NCBI GenBank assembly: GCA_013139755.1
Contig: WTAG01000240.1
Span: 1-11,636 of the forward strand
Direction: 5' to 3'
Source: Methylomarinum sp.
GTDB lineage: Bacteria; Pseudomonadota; Gammaproteobacteria; Methylococcales; Methylomonadaceae
Length of the DNA stretch: 11,636 nt
The notes below the pieces were generated by a model, which did no database searches, was not told where the DNA came from, and worked only from the letters and a program-made list of their open reading frames with translations. Shown in pieces: positions 1-5,775 of this stretch. Position 1 is the first letter of the stretch. Each line of letters begins with the position of its first letter. The translations under genes and the position numbers were made by a program.

Positions 1-222
1 GTTAAAGGGACCTGGTTAGAGTCACATTATAAATGGCAACTTGAAACTTTCTGGGTTGGACTGTTGCTAGTATTGATTGGGCTAATTACCATGCCTTTTT
101 TAATCGGTTTTGGAGTTCTTTTTATTGCATCAGCTTGGGCAATATACAGAATCTTTTATGGCTTGTTTATATTGAATAAATCCAAAGAAGTTACAACGAT
201 TTCTAAATTTCCATTTATTTAA
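1..222 (+). CDS. C-terminal part of a small integral membrane protein, DUF4870-like (5' truncated by window edge)
   Basis: An open frame runs from base 1 to a TAA at 220-222 and gives 73 residues of a C-terminus. The start lies outside the window. The visible part opens with a short polar stretch (TWLESHYKWQLETFW), followed by two hydrophobic segments (about residues 17-36 and 38-58) and a short polar tail. The 'SHY+WQ..TFW' lead-in, two helices and an 'IYRI..GL..LN' exit resemble the small DUF4870-type membrane proteins common in gammaproteobacteria; that family call is from memory of the pattern, without a search. Function is unknown. It is on the opposite strand to the tRNA and flgZ and has no evident tie to the flagellar genes. 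No clear terminator follows it. Confidence 0.6.
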   Translation, partial: VKGTWLESHYKWQLETFWVGLLLVLIGLITMPFLIGFGVLFIASAWAIYRIFYGLFILNKSKEVTTISKFPFI

Positions 223-284
223 TGTTGCCTAAAAAGGGTGAGGGTATAGGTGAGCTTGTTTATCGGTAGCACAATTATCTAGTG

Positions 285-514
285 GCAATTAGGATTGTGC
301 TGAACCATGGAGAGTTAGTTCTATTTCTTGATAGGTGCTTGCCTCATTCAATAGATGAAAGTTGGTGGTTATAGAAAATTTTCAATTTCACCTCACTTAT
401 AAAGAAAAAGGTATTCCTGGAGTGATCCTAGTAAATGCGAAGTTGATTGTTGAGGTTCGAGTTGTGAAGGAACTTGTTTGGTTCAGCAGGGAAGCTATAG
501 ATAAAGCCGATTAA
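285..514 (+). pseudogene. Probable decayed GxxExxY-family gene
   Basis: Two partial reading frames together resemble the GxxExxY protein family (uncharacterised, nuclease-like fold proposed). In the first frame (from 285 to the TAG at 372-374) the translation begins AIRIV and later has G-E-L-V-L-F-L-D followed by CLPHSI. This parallels the family's AIEVH, GxGxLExxY and CLAHEL blocks, with several key residues lost. In a second frame (365-514, 49 residues) the stretch LTYKEKG...ILVNAKLIVEVRVVKEL parallels the family's YK-then-LV.(N)..IVE.K.V..L core. An in-frame TAG at 267-269 blocks the N-terminus, the two halves need a frameshift, and the distal part of the family is missing after about residue 40 of the second frame. 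The match is by eye; a chance likeness cannot be excluded. Confidence 0.4.
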
Positions 515-559
515 CTTTGGTTTTTTTGTGCATCACTTTCAGTGAAAAATCTTACTGAG

Positions 560-587
560 CAACACCTCACAAAGAATAAAGGTGTTG
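560..587 (-). terminator. Inverted repeat downstream of tRNA-Arg, possible weak transcript end
   Basis: Perfect 8-bp arms at 560-567 and 580-587 flank a 12-nt loop, about 50 nt beyond the tRNA 3' end on the minus strand. A run of five T's follows on that strand only after about 11 nt (548-544), so it is not a canonical intrinsic terminator. It could be the end of the tRNA transcript or simply a chance repeat. Confidence 0.3.
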
Positions 588-636
588 GTAGTGTTCGTGA
601 TTTGGATAGTAATTCCAGTAAATTCAATGTGTTATC

Positions 637-713
<77 letters not shown>

Positions 714-726
714 AAATGACGGACGT

Positions 727-732
727 ATTCTA
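727..732 (-). promoter_or_regulatory. Candidate -10 box of the tRNA-Arg promoter
   Basis: On the minus strand TAGAAT sits 13 nt ahead of the tRNA 5' end and is followed by the C/G-containing stretch ACGTCCG, as seen at stable-RNA promoters. I could not find a good -35 hexamer at 16-18 nt upstream, so this is only a suggestion. Confidence 0.35.
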
Positions 733-748
733 ACATAAGGTTGCTTGT

Positions 749-1534
749 TTATTCTTTTCGTTTTCTAATTTCTTCACGTTCTATAGAGGCAACAAAATAT
801 TCCAGTTGTTTTTTATTTTTAGATGAAATATTTTCAAAATAGCCACCAATTTGTGTTCTACCGGTTCCATGGTTGCTTGTTTTTACAAAACGTACTGATA
901 GATCAAAAATGATGGTGTGATCGTCAATATTGATTTGACAGTTTTTGACTGTGTCACCCCGTAGAAACCGAGCCTTATTATTAGAGAGGTTGACTCCTAG
1001 GCCACCACGCGATAAATCAAAAATATAGCCTCCAATAGATAATTTGGTTCTGTCAGATGCACCCGAAAAGGGAATGTTTAAAGAGGTTATTTGAATGCGA
1101 GGGGATGATCTGCGCTGAGGGTAGTATATTCGGTCAGGTATTGCTGCTTTATAGTAAGCAATGCCATGCGAAGATCCAGTATTAATGTCACTAAGTTTGA
1201 AAGCAAGACGGATTCCGTTAAAGATAGTTGAAAGCTTTAATTTGTTTTCACTGATTAATAGTTCATTACCATGTTTTGGGAGTAGTTCATCAAGAATGAT
1301 TTGTTTGCTATCTATTTGAATGTCAAGAATTGATGAACTAAAGTGCTCAGTTGATCCATCAATGCTTATTGTGCATAAAGGGGATGCTTCTTCAATATTT
1401 TTTAGGAGTCTAGTGATCTTGCCTGGATCGGTTAGAAAATTTGGATTACTATTTAGTTCGGGATGGTAAAATTCGGAACCCTGCTCTGTTGGTTTTTCTT
1501 TTTTTTTTAGAAGTTTTTTTATTATCCCCATCAT
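749..1534 (-). CDS. flgZ: FlgZ, YcgR-type PilZ-domain c-di-GMP effector of flagellar motility
   Basis: 261 residues with the two-domain architecture of YcgR/FlgZ proteins. After a basic N-terminus (residues 1-13), an N-terminal YcgR-like domain spans about 35-135 and contains the typical 'LDELLPKHGNELL' segment (81-93). A C-terminal PilZ domain spans about 138-255. Both c-di-GMP-binding signatures are intact: RxxxR (R142-R146, inside QRRSSPR) and DxSxxG (D173, S175, G178). In this family ligand-bound protein acts at the flagellar stator/rotor to slow or redirect swimming; that role is taken from YcgR and Pseudomonas FlgZ. The gene follows flgM and flgN on the same strand, as flgZ does in Pseudomonas, but a 136-bp gap with a long palindrome separates it from flgN. 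The start is the first of two tandem ATGs, preceded by GAGAG about 8 nt upstream; the second ATG is equally possible. Confidence 0.88.
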   Translation of the reverse strand: MMGIIKKLLKKKEKPTEQGSEFYHPELNSNPNFLTDPGKITRLLKNIEEASPLCTISIDGSTEHFSSSILDIQIDSKQIILDELLPKHGNELLISENKLKLSTIFNGIRLAFKLSDINTGSSHGIAYYKAAIPDRIYYPQRRSSPRIQITSLNIPFSGASDRTKLSIGGYIFDLSRGGLGVNLSNNKARFLRGDTVKNCQINIDDHTIIFDLSVRFVKTSNHGTGRTQIGGYFENISSKNKKQLEYFVASIEREEIRKRKE

Positions 1535-1609
1535 ATGCAGTGCTCTCGATGTATTTTAAACCGTGAATAGTGTTCGCATATCAGATGTTGTTTTAAAATA
1601 TTGGTTTCT

Positions 1610-1641
1610 CTACTTGTTACATCTATTTATGTAACAAGTAG
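1610..1641. repeat. Perfect 13-bp inverted repeat between flgN and flgZ
   Basis: Arms at 1610-1622 and 1629-1641 (CTACTTGTTACAT and its exact complement) flank a 6-nt loop. It lies 30 nt past the flgN stop and about 75 nt before flgZ. No T-run follows on either strand, so it is not a standard intrinsic terminator. It could shape the flgN mRNA end, partly uncouple flgZ from flgMN, or be a binding site for a dimeric regulator. Confidence 0.6.
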
Positions 1642-1670
1642 TAGCGATTGTGATAGGCGGTATGATTAGT

Positions 1671-2165
1671 TTACACCGAAACCAACGAGTGGGAAAATCG
1701 TTCATTATATGTTGACCCATCGGGACCATATGTCGTTGCTTGTTGTGACTTTCCTTTTAGAATTTTCAATGAACGCTGGGTATGTTGCGCAAGAAGGTTG
1801 ATGCTTGCGCCATTTTTTTCATTGAGAGAACGGCATTGTTTAGATATCGCAATTATTTCTTCCCAAAGATGGGTTGAGTTTTTTGTATTTAAGTTGACTG
1901 TTTCAGCCTTGTTAAAATATTCAGTAATCCCATCAGCAGTCATCGGTAATTTTTCAGTGGCTAAAACCTGGGTCAGTTGCTTTGAAAATTTGTCCAGTTG
2001 CGATACAGTTTCTTTTTTACTGGCAGCAATTTCTGATATGGCTGTCGAATCAGCATTGCTTTTTAAATTATCCGCTTCTGTAGATAACTGCTCTAGTAGC
2101 TTTAAACTTAAACTTAAAGCATTTTCAAGAAGTTTTTCAGTAATGGGGTATGTTTTGTTAATCAT
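1671..2165 (-). CDS. flgN: FlgN, flagellar export chaperone for hook-filament junction proteins
   Basis: 164 residues, largely helical and rich in Leu, Lys, Glu and Ser, as expected for the antiparallel helical FlgN fold (about residues 5-140). The C-terminal tail carries TYGPDGSTY, a motif common near the end of gammaproteobacterial FlgN proteins. In the family, FlgN binds FlgK and FlgL in the cytoplasm and delivers them to the flagellar export gate. The open frame extends upstream to 2234, but those 23 extra codons lie inside flgM; I therefore place the start at the ATG at 2165-2163, 7 nt after the flgM stop. The ribosome site there is weak, which suggests translational coupling to flgM. 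Overall sequence identity to characterised FlgN is low in this family, so the call also rests on position next to flgM. Confidence 0.85.
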   Translation of the reverse strand: MINKTYPITEKLLENALSLSLKLLEQLSTEADNLKSNADSTAISEIAASKKETVSQLDKFSKQLTQVLATEKLPMTADGITEYFNKAETVNLNTKNSTHLWEEIIAISKQCRSLNEKNGASINLLAQHTQRSLKILKGKSQQATTYGPDGSTYNERFSHSLVSV

Positions 2166-2172
2166 TGTCTTA

Positions 2173-2478
2173 TCAACTGTTATAGAATTGTTCTCGTTCC
2201 ATTTGAACCATCTTCGCAGCAATTTTCTCAGCATTAATAGGGTAAGTCCCTTCTTCTAATGCTTTTTTAACTGCATTAACACGCTCTTCATTAATAACAG
2301 GCGTGCTTTTAGATGTCTCAAATGCCTTTGTTATTTCTTTTGCAACAGCAGTAATATCAACACTATCTTTAGCTTTCTCAGTAGCTTGTGAGTTTGTGTT
2401 TGTTACCTTTCCATTCTGTGTTGGTTTTGATGGCAAAACAACATTATTTGCTTTGTTTGTTATCGATTGGATAGCCAT
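2173..2478 (-). CDS. flgM: FlgM, anti-sigma28 (FliA) factor
   Basis: 101 residues, the usual FlgM length. The N-terminal half (1-38) is low-complexity and polar (Asn, Thr, Ser, Lys), matching the unstructured exported part of the family. The C-terminal half holds the sigma28-binding helices: DSVDIT (38-43), then VNAVKKALEEGTYPINAEKIAAKMV (67-91), the conserved '+v..lr..i..G.Y.vd...iA..ml' pattern. FlgM keeps FliA inactive until the hook-basal body is complete and FlgM is secreted. The start ATG is preceded by AGAGA about 6 nt upstream. The gene has its own sigma28 promoter (2511-2537) in the 77-bp gap after flgA, giving the negative feedback loop known for this gene, and is followed after 7 nt by flgN. 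Confidence 0.95.
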   Translation of the reverse strand: MAIQSITNKANNVVLPSKPTQNGKVTNTNSQATEKAKDSVDITAVAKEITKAFETSKSTPVINEERVNAVKKALEEGTYPINAEKIAAKMVQMEREQFYNS

Positions 2479-2510
2479 GACATTTCTCTATTTATTTTTA
2501 CCTGTAACTA

Positions 2511-2537
2511 ATATCGGCACTATCATTAATTACTTTA
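2511..2537 (-). promoter_or_regulatory. Sigma28 (FliA) promoter of flgM-flgN
   Basis: On the minus strand TAAAGTAA (2537-2530), an 11-nt spacer and GCCGATAT (2518-2511) match the consensus TAAAGTTT-N11-GCCGATAA at 6/8 and 7/8 positions with exact spacing. Transcription would start near 2504, leaving a leader of roughly 26 nt before the flgM ATG at 2478. Confidence 0.85.
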
Positions 2538-2555
2538 GCTTTTATTGTAAATAAA

Positions 2556-3254
2556 TCAAAATGTGACTTCAACCAGTCCTTTTTTAACGACTGTTGCCTG
2601 GATCATTTGTTTTGATGTTAAGTTTTTGACTTTAATGTTTTGTTTTTTTATGCCATCCATCATTGCTAAACCCGCAACACTAATTTGAAAGTTTGCATTG
2701 CTAGCTTTGATGGTGACTTTATCACCTCGTTTTATCAGTTTGGGTTCTGTTAAATGGGATCCATTAATAACTGCACCTAGGCCTAAGTTTTTTGTGGCTT
2801 GTTTCCCTGCAATAATAGTTTTATTAGTTATAAAACCAGCTCGTAGGGTTGATATGTCACGCTTTTCAAATTGTAAAATAGCTGGGTTGAATATTTCACC
2901 TCTACGGACAGGTTGGGTCAGTGTAATGACCTTTTTATACACTTTGATAGTCGCAGAGGTGTATATAGCCCATTTTCTTACGCTCTGGCACTTTACCCTA
3001 ATTGAATTTCGGCCCGGTTTAAGTGAGCCATTATGTGCAAATACTTTTAATTCTTTGCTGCATAAAGGAAGTCGTAAGCGACTATCTAATTGACCTACAT
3101 TTAATGTATATTCAGCATTTAATATTAAGTTTTTGTTAATGAAATGGCGTACAGCTTCTTGTATAGATGCAGGGGATTGGAATTGGGCTGCATTTACTTG
3201 CTGTAGAAAACCCATTAGTATGAATACTATTAAAAGAAAACTATTTTTTTTCAT
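2556..3254 (-). CDS. flgA: FlgA, periplasmic chaperone for P-ring assembly
   Basis: 232 residues, close to the usual FlgA length. An N-terminal signal peptide is clear: MKKN, a hydrophobic core FLLIVFILMGFL, and a cleavage site after VNA (about residue 22). The mature protein has the N-terminal FlgA domain with two cysteines (C65 and C89) that may form a disulfide, and a C-terminal SAF-type region (about 108-232) with the recognisable stretches 'PVRRGEIFNPAIL' and 'KLIKRGDKVTI'. FlgA guides FlgI subunits into the P ring in the periplasm; flgI itself lies at the far end of this window. The gene is transcribed away from cheV, from a candidate sigma54 promoter at 3301-3316, and is separated from flgM by 77 bp that contains the flgM sigma28 promoter. 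Confidence 0.94.
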   Translation of the reverse strand: MKKNSFLLIVFILMGFLQQVNAAQFQSPASIQEAVRHFINKNLILNAEYTLNVGQLDSRLRLPLCSKELKVFAHNGSLKPGRNSIRVKCQSVRKWAIYTSATIKVYKKVITLTQPVRRGEIFNPAILQFEKRDISTLRAGFITNKTIIAGKQATKNLGLGAVINGSHLTEPKLIKRGDKVTIKASNANFQISVAGLAMMDGIKKQNIKVKNLTSKQMIQATVVKKGLVEVTF

Positions 3255-3300
3255 TGTCTTGTGTCAATTTAGTGGCTTATCGTTCTTGTTTAAAACATTA

Positions 3301-3316
3301 AGCACGTGGTATGCCA
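3301..3316 (-). promoter_or_regulatory. Sigma54 (RpoN) promoter of flgA
   Basis: On the minus strand TGGCAT (3316-3311), five bases and GTGCT (3305-3301) place GG and GC exactly 10 nt apart, the defining -24/-12 geometry; the consensus is TGGCAC-N5-TTGCW. Transcription would start near 3290, 36 nt before the flgA ATG. The core is nearly the same as that upstream of flgB. Confidence 0.72.
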
Positions 3317-3325
3317 AACTTTTTC

Positions 3326-3352
3326 TCAAGTAAAAACGAAGAAAGCCGTTAT
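3326..3352 (+). promoter_or_regulatory. Candidate sigma28 (FliA) promoter of cheV
   Basis: TCAAGTAA (3326-3333), an 11-nt spacer and GCCGTTAT (3345-3352) match the sigma28 consensus at 5/8 and 6/8 positions with exact spacing. The start point would be near 3360, giving a leader of about 25 nt with a strong ribosome site (GAGGGG, 3374-3379) before the cheV ATG at 3385. It is weaker than the flgM promoter. Confidence 0.5.
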
Positions 3353-3384
3353 ACTAAACAAATGATTTTTTTGAGGGGATTTTC

Positions 3385-4320
3385 ATGGCCGGTATTCTAG
3401 AAGGTGTTGACCAGAGAACTAAGTTAGCAGGGCATAATCGGTTTGAGCTTTTATTGTTTAAATTGTATGGGCGTCAACGCTTTGGACTTAATGTTTTTAA
3501 AGTTCAGGAAGTGATCCAGTGTCCTAAGTTAACGCAGATTCCTAAAGCACATTCTGTTATTTGTGGCGTGGCGCATTTACGTGGTAAAACAATTCCTGTT
3601 TTGGATCTTTCTATGGCTGTGGGGATGCCGCCATTATCTCGAGATTCTGAGTGTTATGTGATTGTTACGGAGTACAATAGATCAATACAAGGTTTTCTGG
3701 TAGGCGCAGTTGATAGGATTATTAATATAGGTTGGGAACAGGTAAAGGCACCTCCGAGTGGCTCAGGGAAAGAAGGCTATTTAACAGCAGTAACAGAAGT
3801 CGATGGTGAATTGATTGAAGTGATTGATGTTGAAAAGGTTATGAAAGAAGTTATTGGTGGTCAGGATAGTGCATCGGATGATGCGATTGATACTGATGTA
3901 ATGGGTATGGATGATCATGTATTAATTGTTGATGATTCAAGTGTGGCTAGAAATCAAGTGAAACGGGTATGTACTCAGGTAGGCATTCAATGCACTACAC
4001 TTAAAGATGGGCTGGAAGCCTGGGAACATTTGTCTAAATTGGTTGATGACGGTGTGAATGTTGCGGAACATTATTCTATGATTATTTCTGATGTGGAAAT
4101 GCCTAGAATGGATGGGTATACATTAGCAACAAAGATTAAAAGTCATCCAGAGATGAAAGCAGTATATTTGATACTTCATACCTCTTTAAGTGGTGTTTTT
4201 AATACCAGTATGGTCGAAAAAGTAGGCGCTAATAAATTCTTGGCAAAATTTGACCCAGATTCATTGGTAAAAACTATTCAGGATCATTTAAAGGTGCGTC
4301 GTCAGGAAGGATTACACTGA
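3385..4320 (+). CDS. cheV: CheV, CheW-receiver hybrid chemotaxis coupling protein
   Basis: 311 residues, the standard CheV length. A CheW-like domain (about 17-155) contains 'FGLNVFKVQEVI' and 'LRGKTIPVLDL'; a receiver domain (about 177-300) contains the acidic pair D183-D184, the phosphoacceptor D236 in ISDVEMPRMDGY, T266 and K288 in KFLAKF. All receiver active-site residues are present, so the domain should be phosphorylatable by CheA. In the family CheV couples chemoreceptors to CheA, and phosphorylation aids adaptation. The start ATG follows a GAGGGG site by 5 nt. The gene lies back to back with flgA and 59 nt ahead of cheR, the pairing seen in Pseudomonas-type flagellar loci. Confidence 0.95.
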   Translation: MAGILEGVDQRTKLAGHNRFELLLFKLYGRQRFGLNVFKVQEVIQCPKLTQIPKAHSVICGVAHLRGKTIPVLDLSMAVGMPPLSRDSECYVIVTEYNRSIQGFLVGAVDRIINIGWEQVKAPPSGSGKEGYLTAVTEVDGELIEVIDVEKVMKEVIGGQDSASDDAIDTDVMGMDDHVLIVDDSSVARNQVKRVCTQVGIQCTTLKDGLEAWEHLSKLVDDGVNVAEHYSMIISDVEMPRMDGYTLATKIKSHPEMKAVYLILHTSLSGVFNTSMVEKVGANKFLAKFDPDSLVKTIQDHLKVRRQEGLH

Positions 4321-4379
4321 GCGCTTGTGGTAAGTAATCCCTTTTTTATGGTCGTAGTGTACAGGCTGGGAATATAGAT

Positions 4380-5198
4380 ATGACTTCAAACGAATATAAA
4401 ATTATTCAGGCTTTTTTAAGTCGGTCATGCGGGATTGTGCTCGGAGAGAGCAAGCAATATTTAGTGAATAATAGATTGACTGGATTGTTGCTTAAATTTG
4501 ATCTGGCATCTTTTTCTGAATTAACTTCTATTATACAAGCGAATAGTTTAACTGCAGGAAAGATAAGGGAAGCAGTTGTTGATGCAATGACAACTAATGA
4601 AACCTTTTGGTTTCGTGATGATATGCAGTTCGTGGAATTAAGAAGTAAAATATTACCTGAGATTTTTGCCGGAAAATCAGGGACTATTAAGGTTTGGTCG
4701 GCGGCTTGTTCATCAGGACAAGAGCCCTATACAATTAGCATGTGCGCTGAAGACATTGCCAAGCAGTCGAAAACAAACAGGAATATACAAATTATTGGTA
4801 CTGACATTTCTGAGACAATTTTAGCCGAAGCAAAGCGGGCTGTGTATACTGAAATGGCTTTATCCAGAGGGCTAGATTTACAGACTAGAAACCGTTTTTT
4901 CCAGAAGACCTATGACGGATACAAGTTAAATCCAGAGATTGTTAGTCGAGTAAGGTTTCAGCAATTTAATTTATTAAAACCTTTTTCCGTTCTTGGTCGG
5001 TTTGATGTGATTTTTTGCCGCAATGTTTTGATCTATTTCTCAGAAGAAGTTAAACGTGACATTCTTACTCGAATGGCAGATTCTTTGGAGCCAGGTGGCT
5101 TTATTTTTCTTAGTAGTACAGAATCAATGCCTGCGGGTATAAAAGGATTTGAGCCTGTTCGTGGGGAAAAGGTGCGGTACTTTAAAAAGATTTCCTGA
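4380..5198 (+). CDS. cheR: CheR, chemoreceptor glutamate methyltransferase
   Basis: 272 residues, normal CheR length. The helical N-terminal domain (about 1-70) leads into the conserved TTNETFWFRD (71-80). The SAM-dependent methyltransferase domain shows motif I as WSAACSSGQEPY (106-117), the acidic residue D142 after the second strand (IIGTD), and FCRNVLIYF (212-220), the hallmark of CheR. It transfers methyl groups from S-adenosylmethionine to glutamates on chemoreceptors to allow adaptation. There is no CheB or TPR fusion. It follows cheV after 59 nt; the only in-frame start is this ATG, with a poor ribosome site (GGGAATATAGAT). No terminator is evident directly after its TGA; the first convincing ones lie about 345 nt downstream. 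Confidence 0.96.
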   Translation: MTSNEYKIIQAFLSRSCGIVLGESKQYLVNNRLTGLLLKFDLASFSELTSIIQANSLTAGKIREAVVDAMTTNETFWFRDDMQFVELRSKILPEIFAGKSGTIKVWSAACSSGQEPYTISMCAEDIAKQSKTNRNIQIIGTDISETILAEAKRAVYTEMALSRGLDLQTRNRFFQKTYDGYKLNPEIVSRVRFQQFNLLKPFSVLGRFDVIFCRNVLIYFSEEVKRDILTRMADSLEPGGFIFLSSTESMPAGIKGFEPVRGEKVRYFKKIS

Positions 5199-5542
5199 GG
5201 GGTGAGTGCTGGATAGTCATTTTGTTGACAACGCTCAAGTTGCTGGCTCAAAATTATACGCTTTAGTGCAAGGCTTTAGCTGTTATAGCAATTTCAATCT
5301 AACCTTATTTTCCTCCATGCTTATAGGAATCTAGTGCGCTATCTATGGTGTATTGGCGGTTACTGAAGTCCGCTACAATATAATTTTATTACAAGATTGA
5401 TGAAGTACTAGTTTGCACAGGGTTCCTGATTAAAGATTTCGAGAGTGACAGCTTTAGAATAATTATTTATTGGGGATACTAGCTGAGGTAGCAACCATAG
5501 CGACTTTCATCCCATAACACTTGAGTGTTGTTTTATCTAGGG
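5199..5542. other. Gene-free stretch after cheR
   Basis: No open frame with gene-like content, no RNA gene and no repeat unit that I recognise. A sigma70-like sequence occurs at 5353-5384 (TTGGCG, then TACAAT and overlapping TATAAT), with imperfect spacing of 15 or 20 nt. A small hairpin, AACAC-TTGA-GTGTT, starts near 5516 and is followed by TTTT. On the minus strand a short run (LSQQLERCQQNDYPAL) upstream of the cheR end reads like protein but has no start or open context. Together with the tandem terminators that follow, the region could encode a small RNA or be an untranslated tail of cheR. Confidence 0.4.
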
Positions 5543-5568
5543 TGGCGAAATCTTGCCATTCTCTTTTT
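5541..5568 (+). terminator. Intrinsic terminator-like hairpin, first of two in tandem
   Basis: A stem TGGCGA/TTGCCA (5543-5548 with 5553-5558), extendable by two G-T pairs, closes a 4-nt loop and is followed by TTCTCTTTTT. This fits a moderately strong rho-independent terminator for transcripts coming from cheV-cheR or from within the empty region. Confidence 0.5.
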
Positions 5569-5600
5569 AATAAACCGATTTGATCGGTTTATTCTGTTTT
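5569..5600 (+). terminator. Intrinsic terminator, second of two in tandem
   Basis: A perfect 11-bp stem (AATAAACCGAT and its complement, 5569-5579 with 5583-5593) closes a 3-nt loop and is followed by CTGTTTT. It begins directly where the T-run of the preceding hairpin ends, giving a double stop that isolates the flgB operon from upstream transcription. Confidence 0.75.
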
Positions 5601-5614
5601 AATGTGAGATATAA

Positions 5615-5652
5615 GTCATGAAAACAGTCATATCATGATAAATCATTGTCAT
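5615..5652. promoter_or_regulatory. Possible activator-binding (enhancer) region of the flgB promoter
   Basis: GTCAT occurs three times (5615, 5627, 5648) with a TCATGATAAATCAT dyad between the second and third copies, about 100-135 bp upstream of the predicted sigma54 start point. That is the normal distance for an NtrC-type activator such as FleQ/FlrA or FleR/FlrC. No known consensus is matched, so this is positional inference. Confidence 0.25.
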
Positions 5653-5724
5653 GGAACTTTATGTGATTCTATTCTTGATTGTTTATTGTCTATATATTAT
5701 TGATTTTAAAGCCATAATTAAATA

Positions 5725-5740
5725 TGGCATAGGCTGTGCT
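5725..5740 (+). promoter_or_regulatory. Sigma54 (RpoN) promoter of the flgBCDEFGHI operon
   Basis: TGGCAT (5725-5730), five bases and GTGCT (5736-5740) place GG and GC exactly 10 nt apart, as at -24/-12 promoters. It is followed by a T-run. Transcription would start near 5751, giving a 25-nt leader before the flgB ATG. The core matches the flgA promoter in both elements. Confidence 0.78.
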
Positions 5741-5775
5741 TTTTTATTTCGTAAGAAGATAATTGAGTGGTAATT

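Larger units (their letters stand above)
223..636. other. Gene-poor stretch between the DUF4870-like gene and the tRNA
   Basis: No intact gene is visible on either strand in these 414 bases. It contains the candidate decayed GxxExxY gene (285-514) and two short perfect inverted repeats: an 8-bp arm pair at 268-275/294-301 with an 18-nt gap, and an 8-bp pair at 560-567/580-587. A T-run at about 521-527 has no convincing stem in front of it. Being immediately 3' of a tRNA gene, this is where an integrated element or its remains could sit, but I see no integrase and no copy of the tRNA 3' end. Confidence 0.5.

Noticed and set aside
2166..2234. Extended FlgN start giving an extra basic N-terminus
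   Set aside because: The extra codons lie wholly inside flgM and no ribosome site precedes that ATG; the ATG just after the flgM stop fits better.
1798..2259. 153-codon open frame on the plus strand
   Set aside because: It is antisense to flgN and the end of flgM, with a composition that mirrors the helical coding strand; both genes on the other strand are well supported.
5033..5251. Minus-strand frame reading LSQQLERCQQNDYPAL, possibly a transposase fragment
   Set aside because: Most of it is antisense to the conserved end of cheR, no transposase motif is visible, and the sequence upstream of it is closed by stops.
5460..5560. Possible riboswitch (c-di-GMP or other) before flgB
   Set aside because: I compared the stretch with the GEMM and guanidine riboswitch core motifs I know and found none; it also lies before the terminators and the sigma54 start, so it would not be in the flgB leader.
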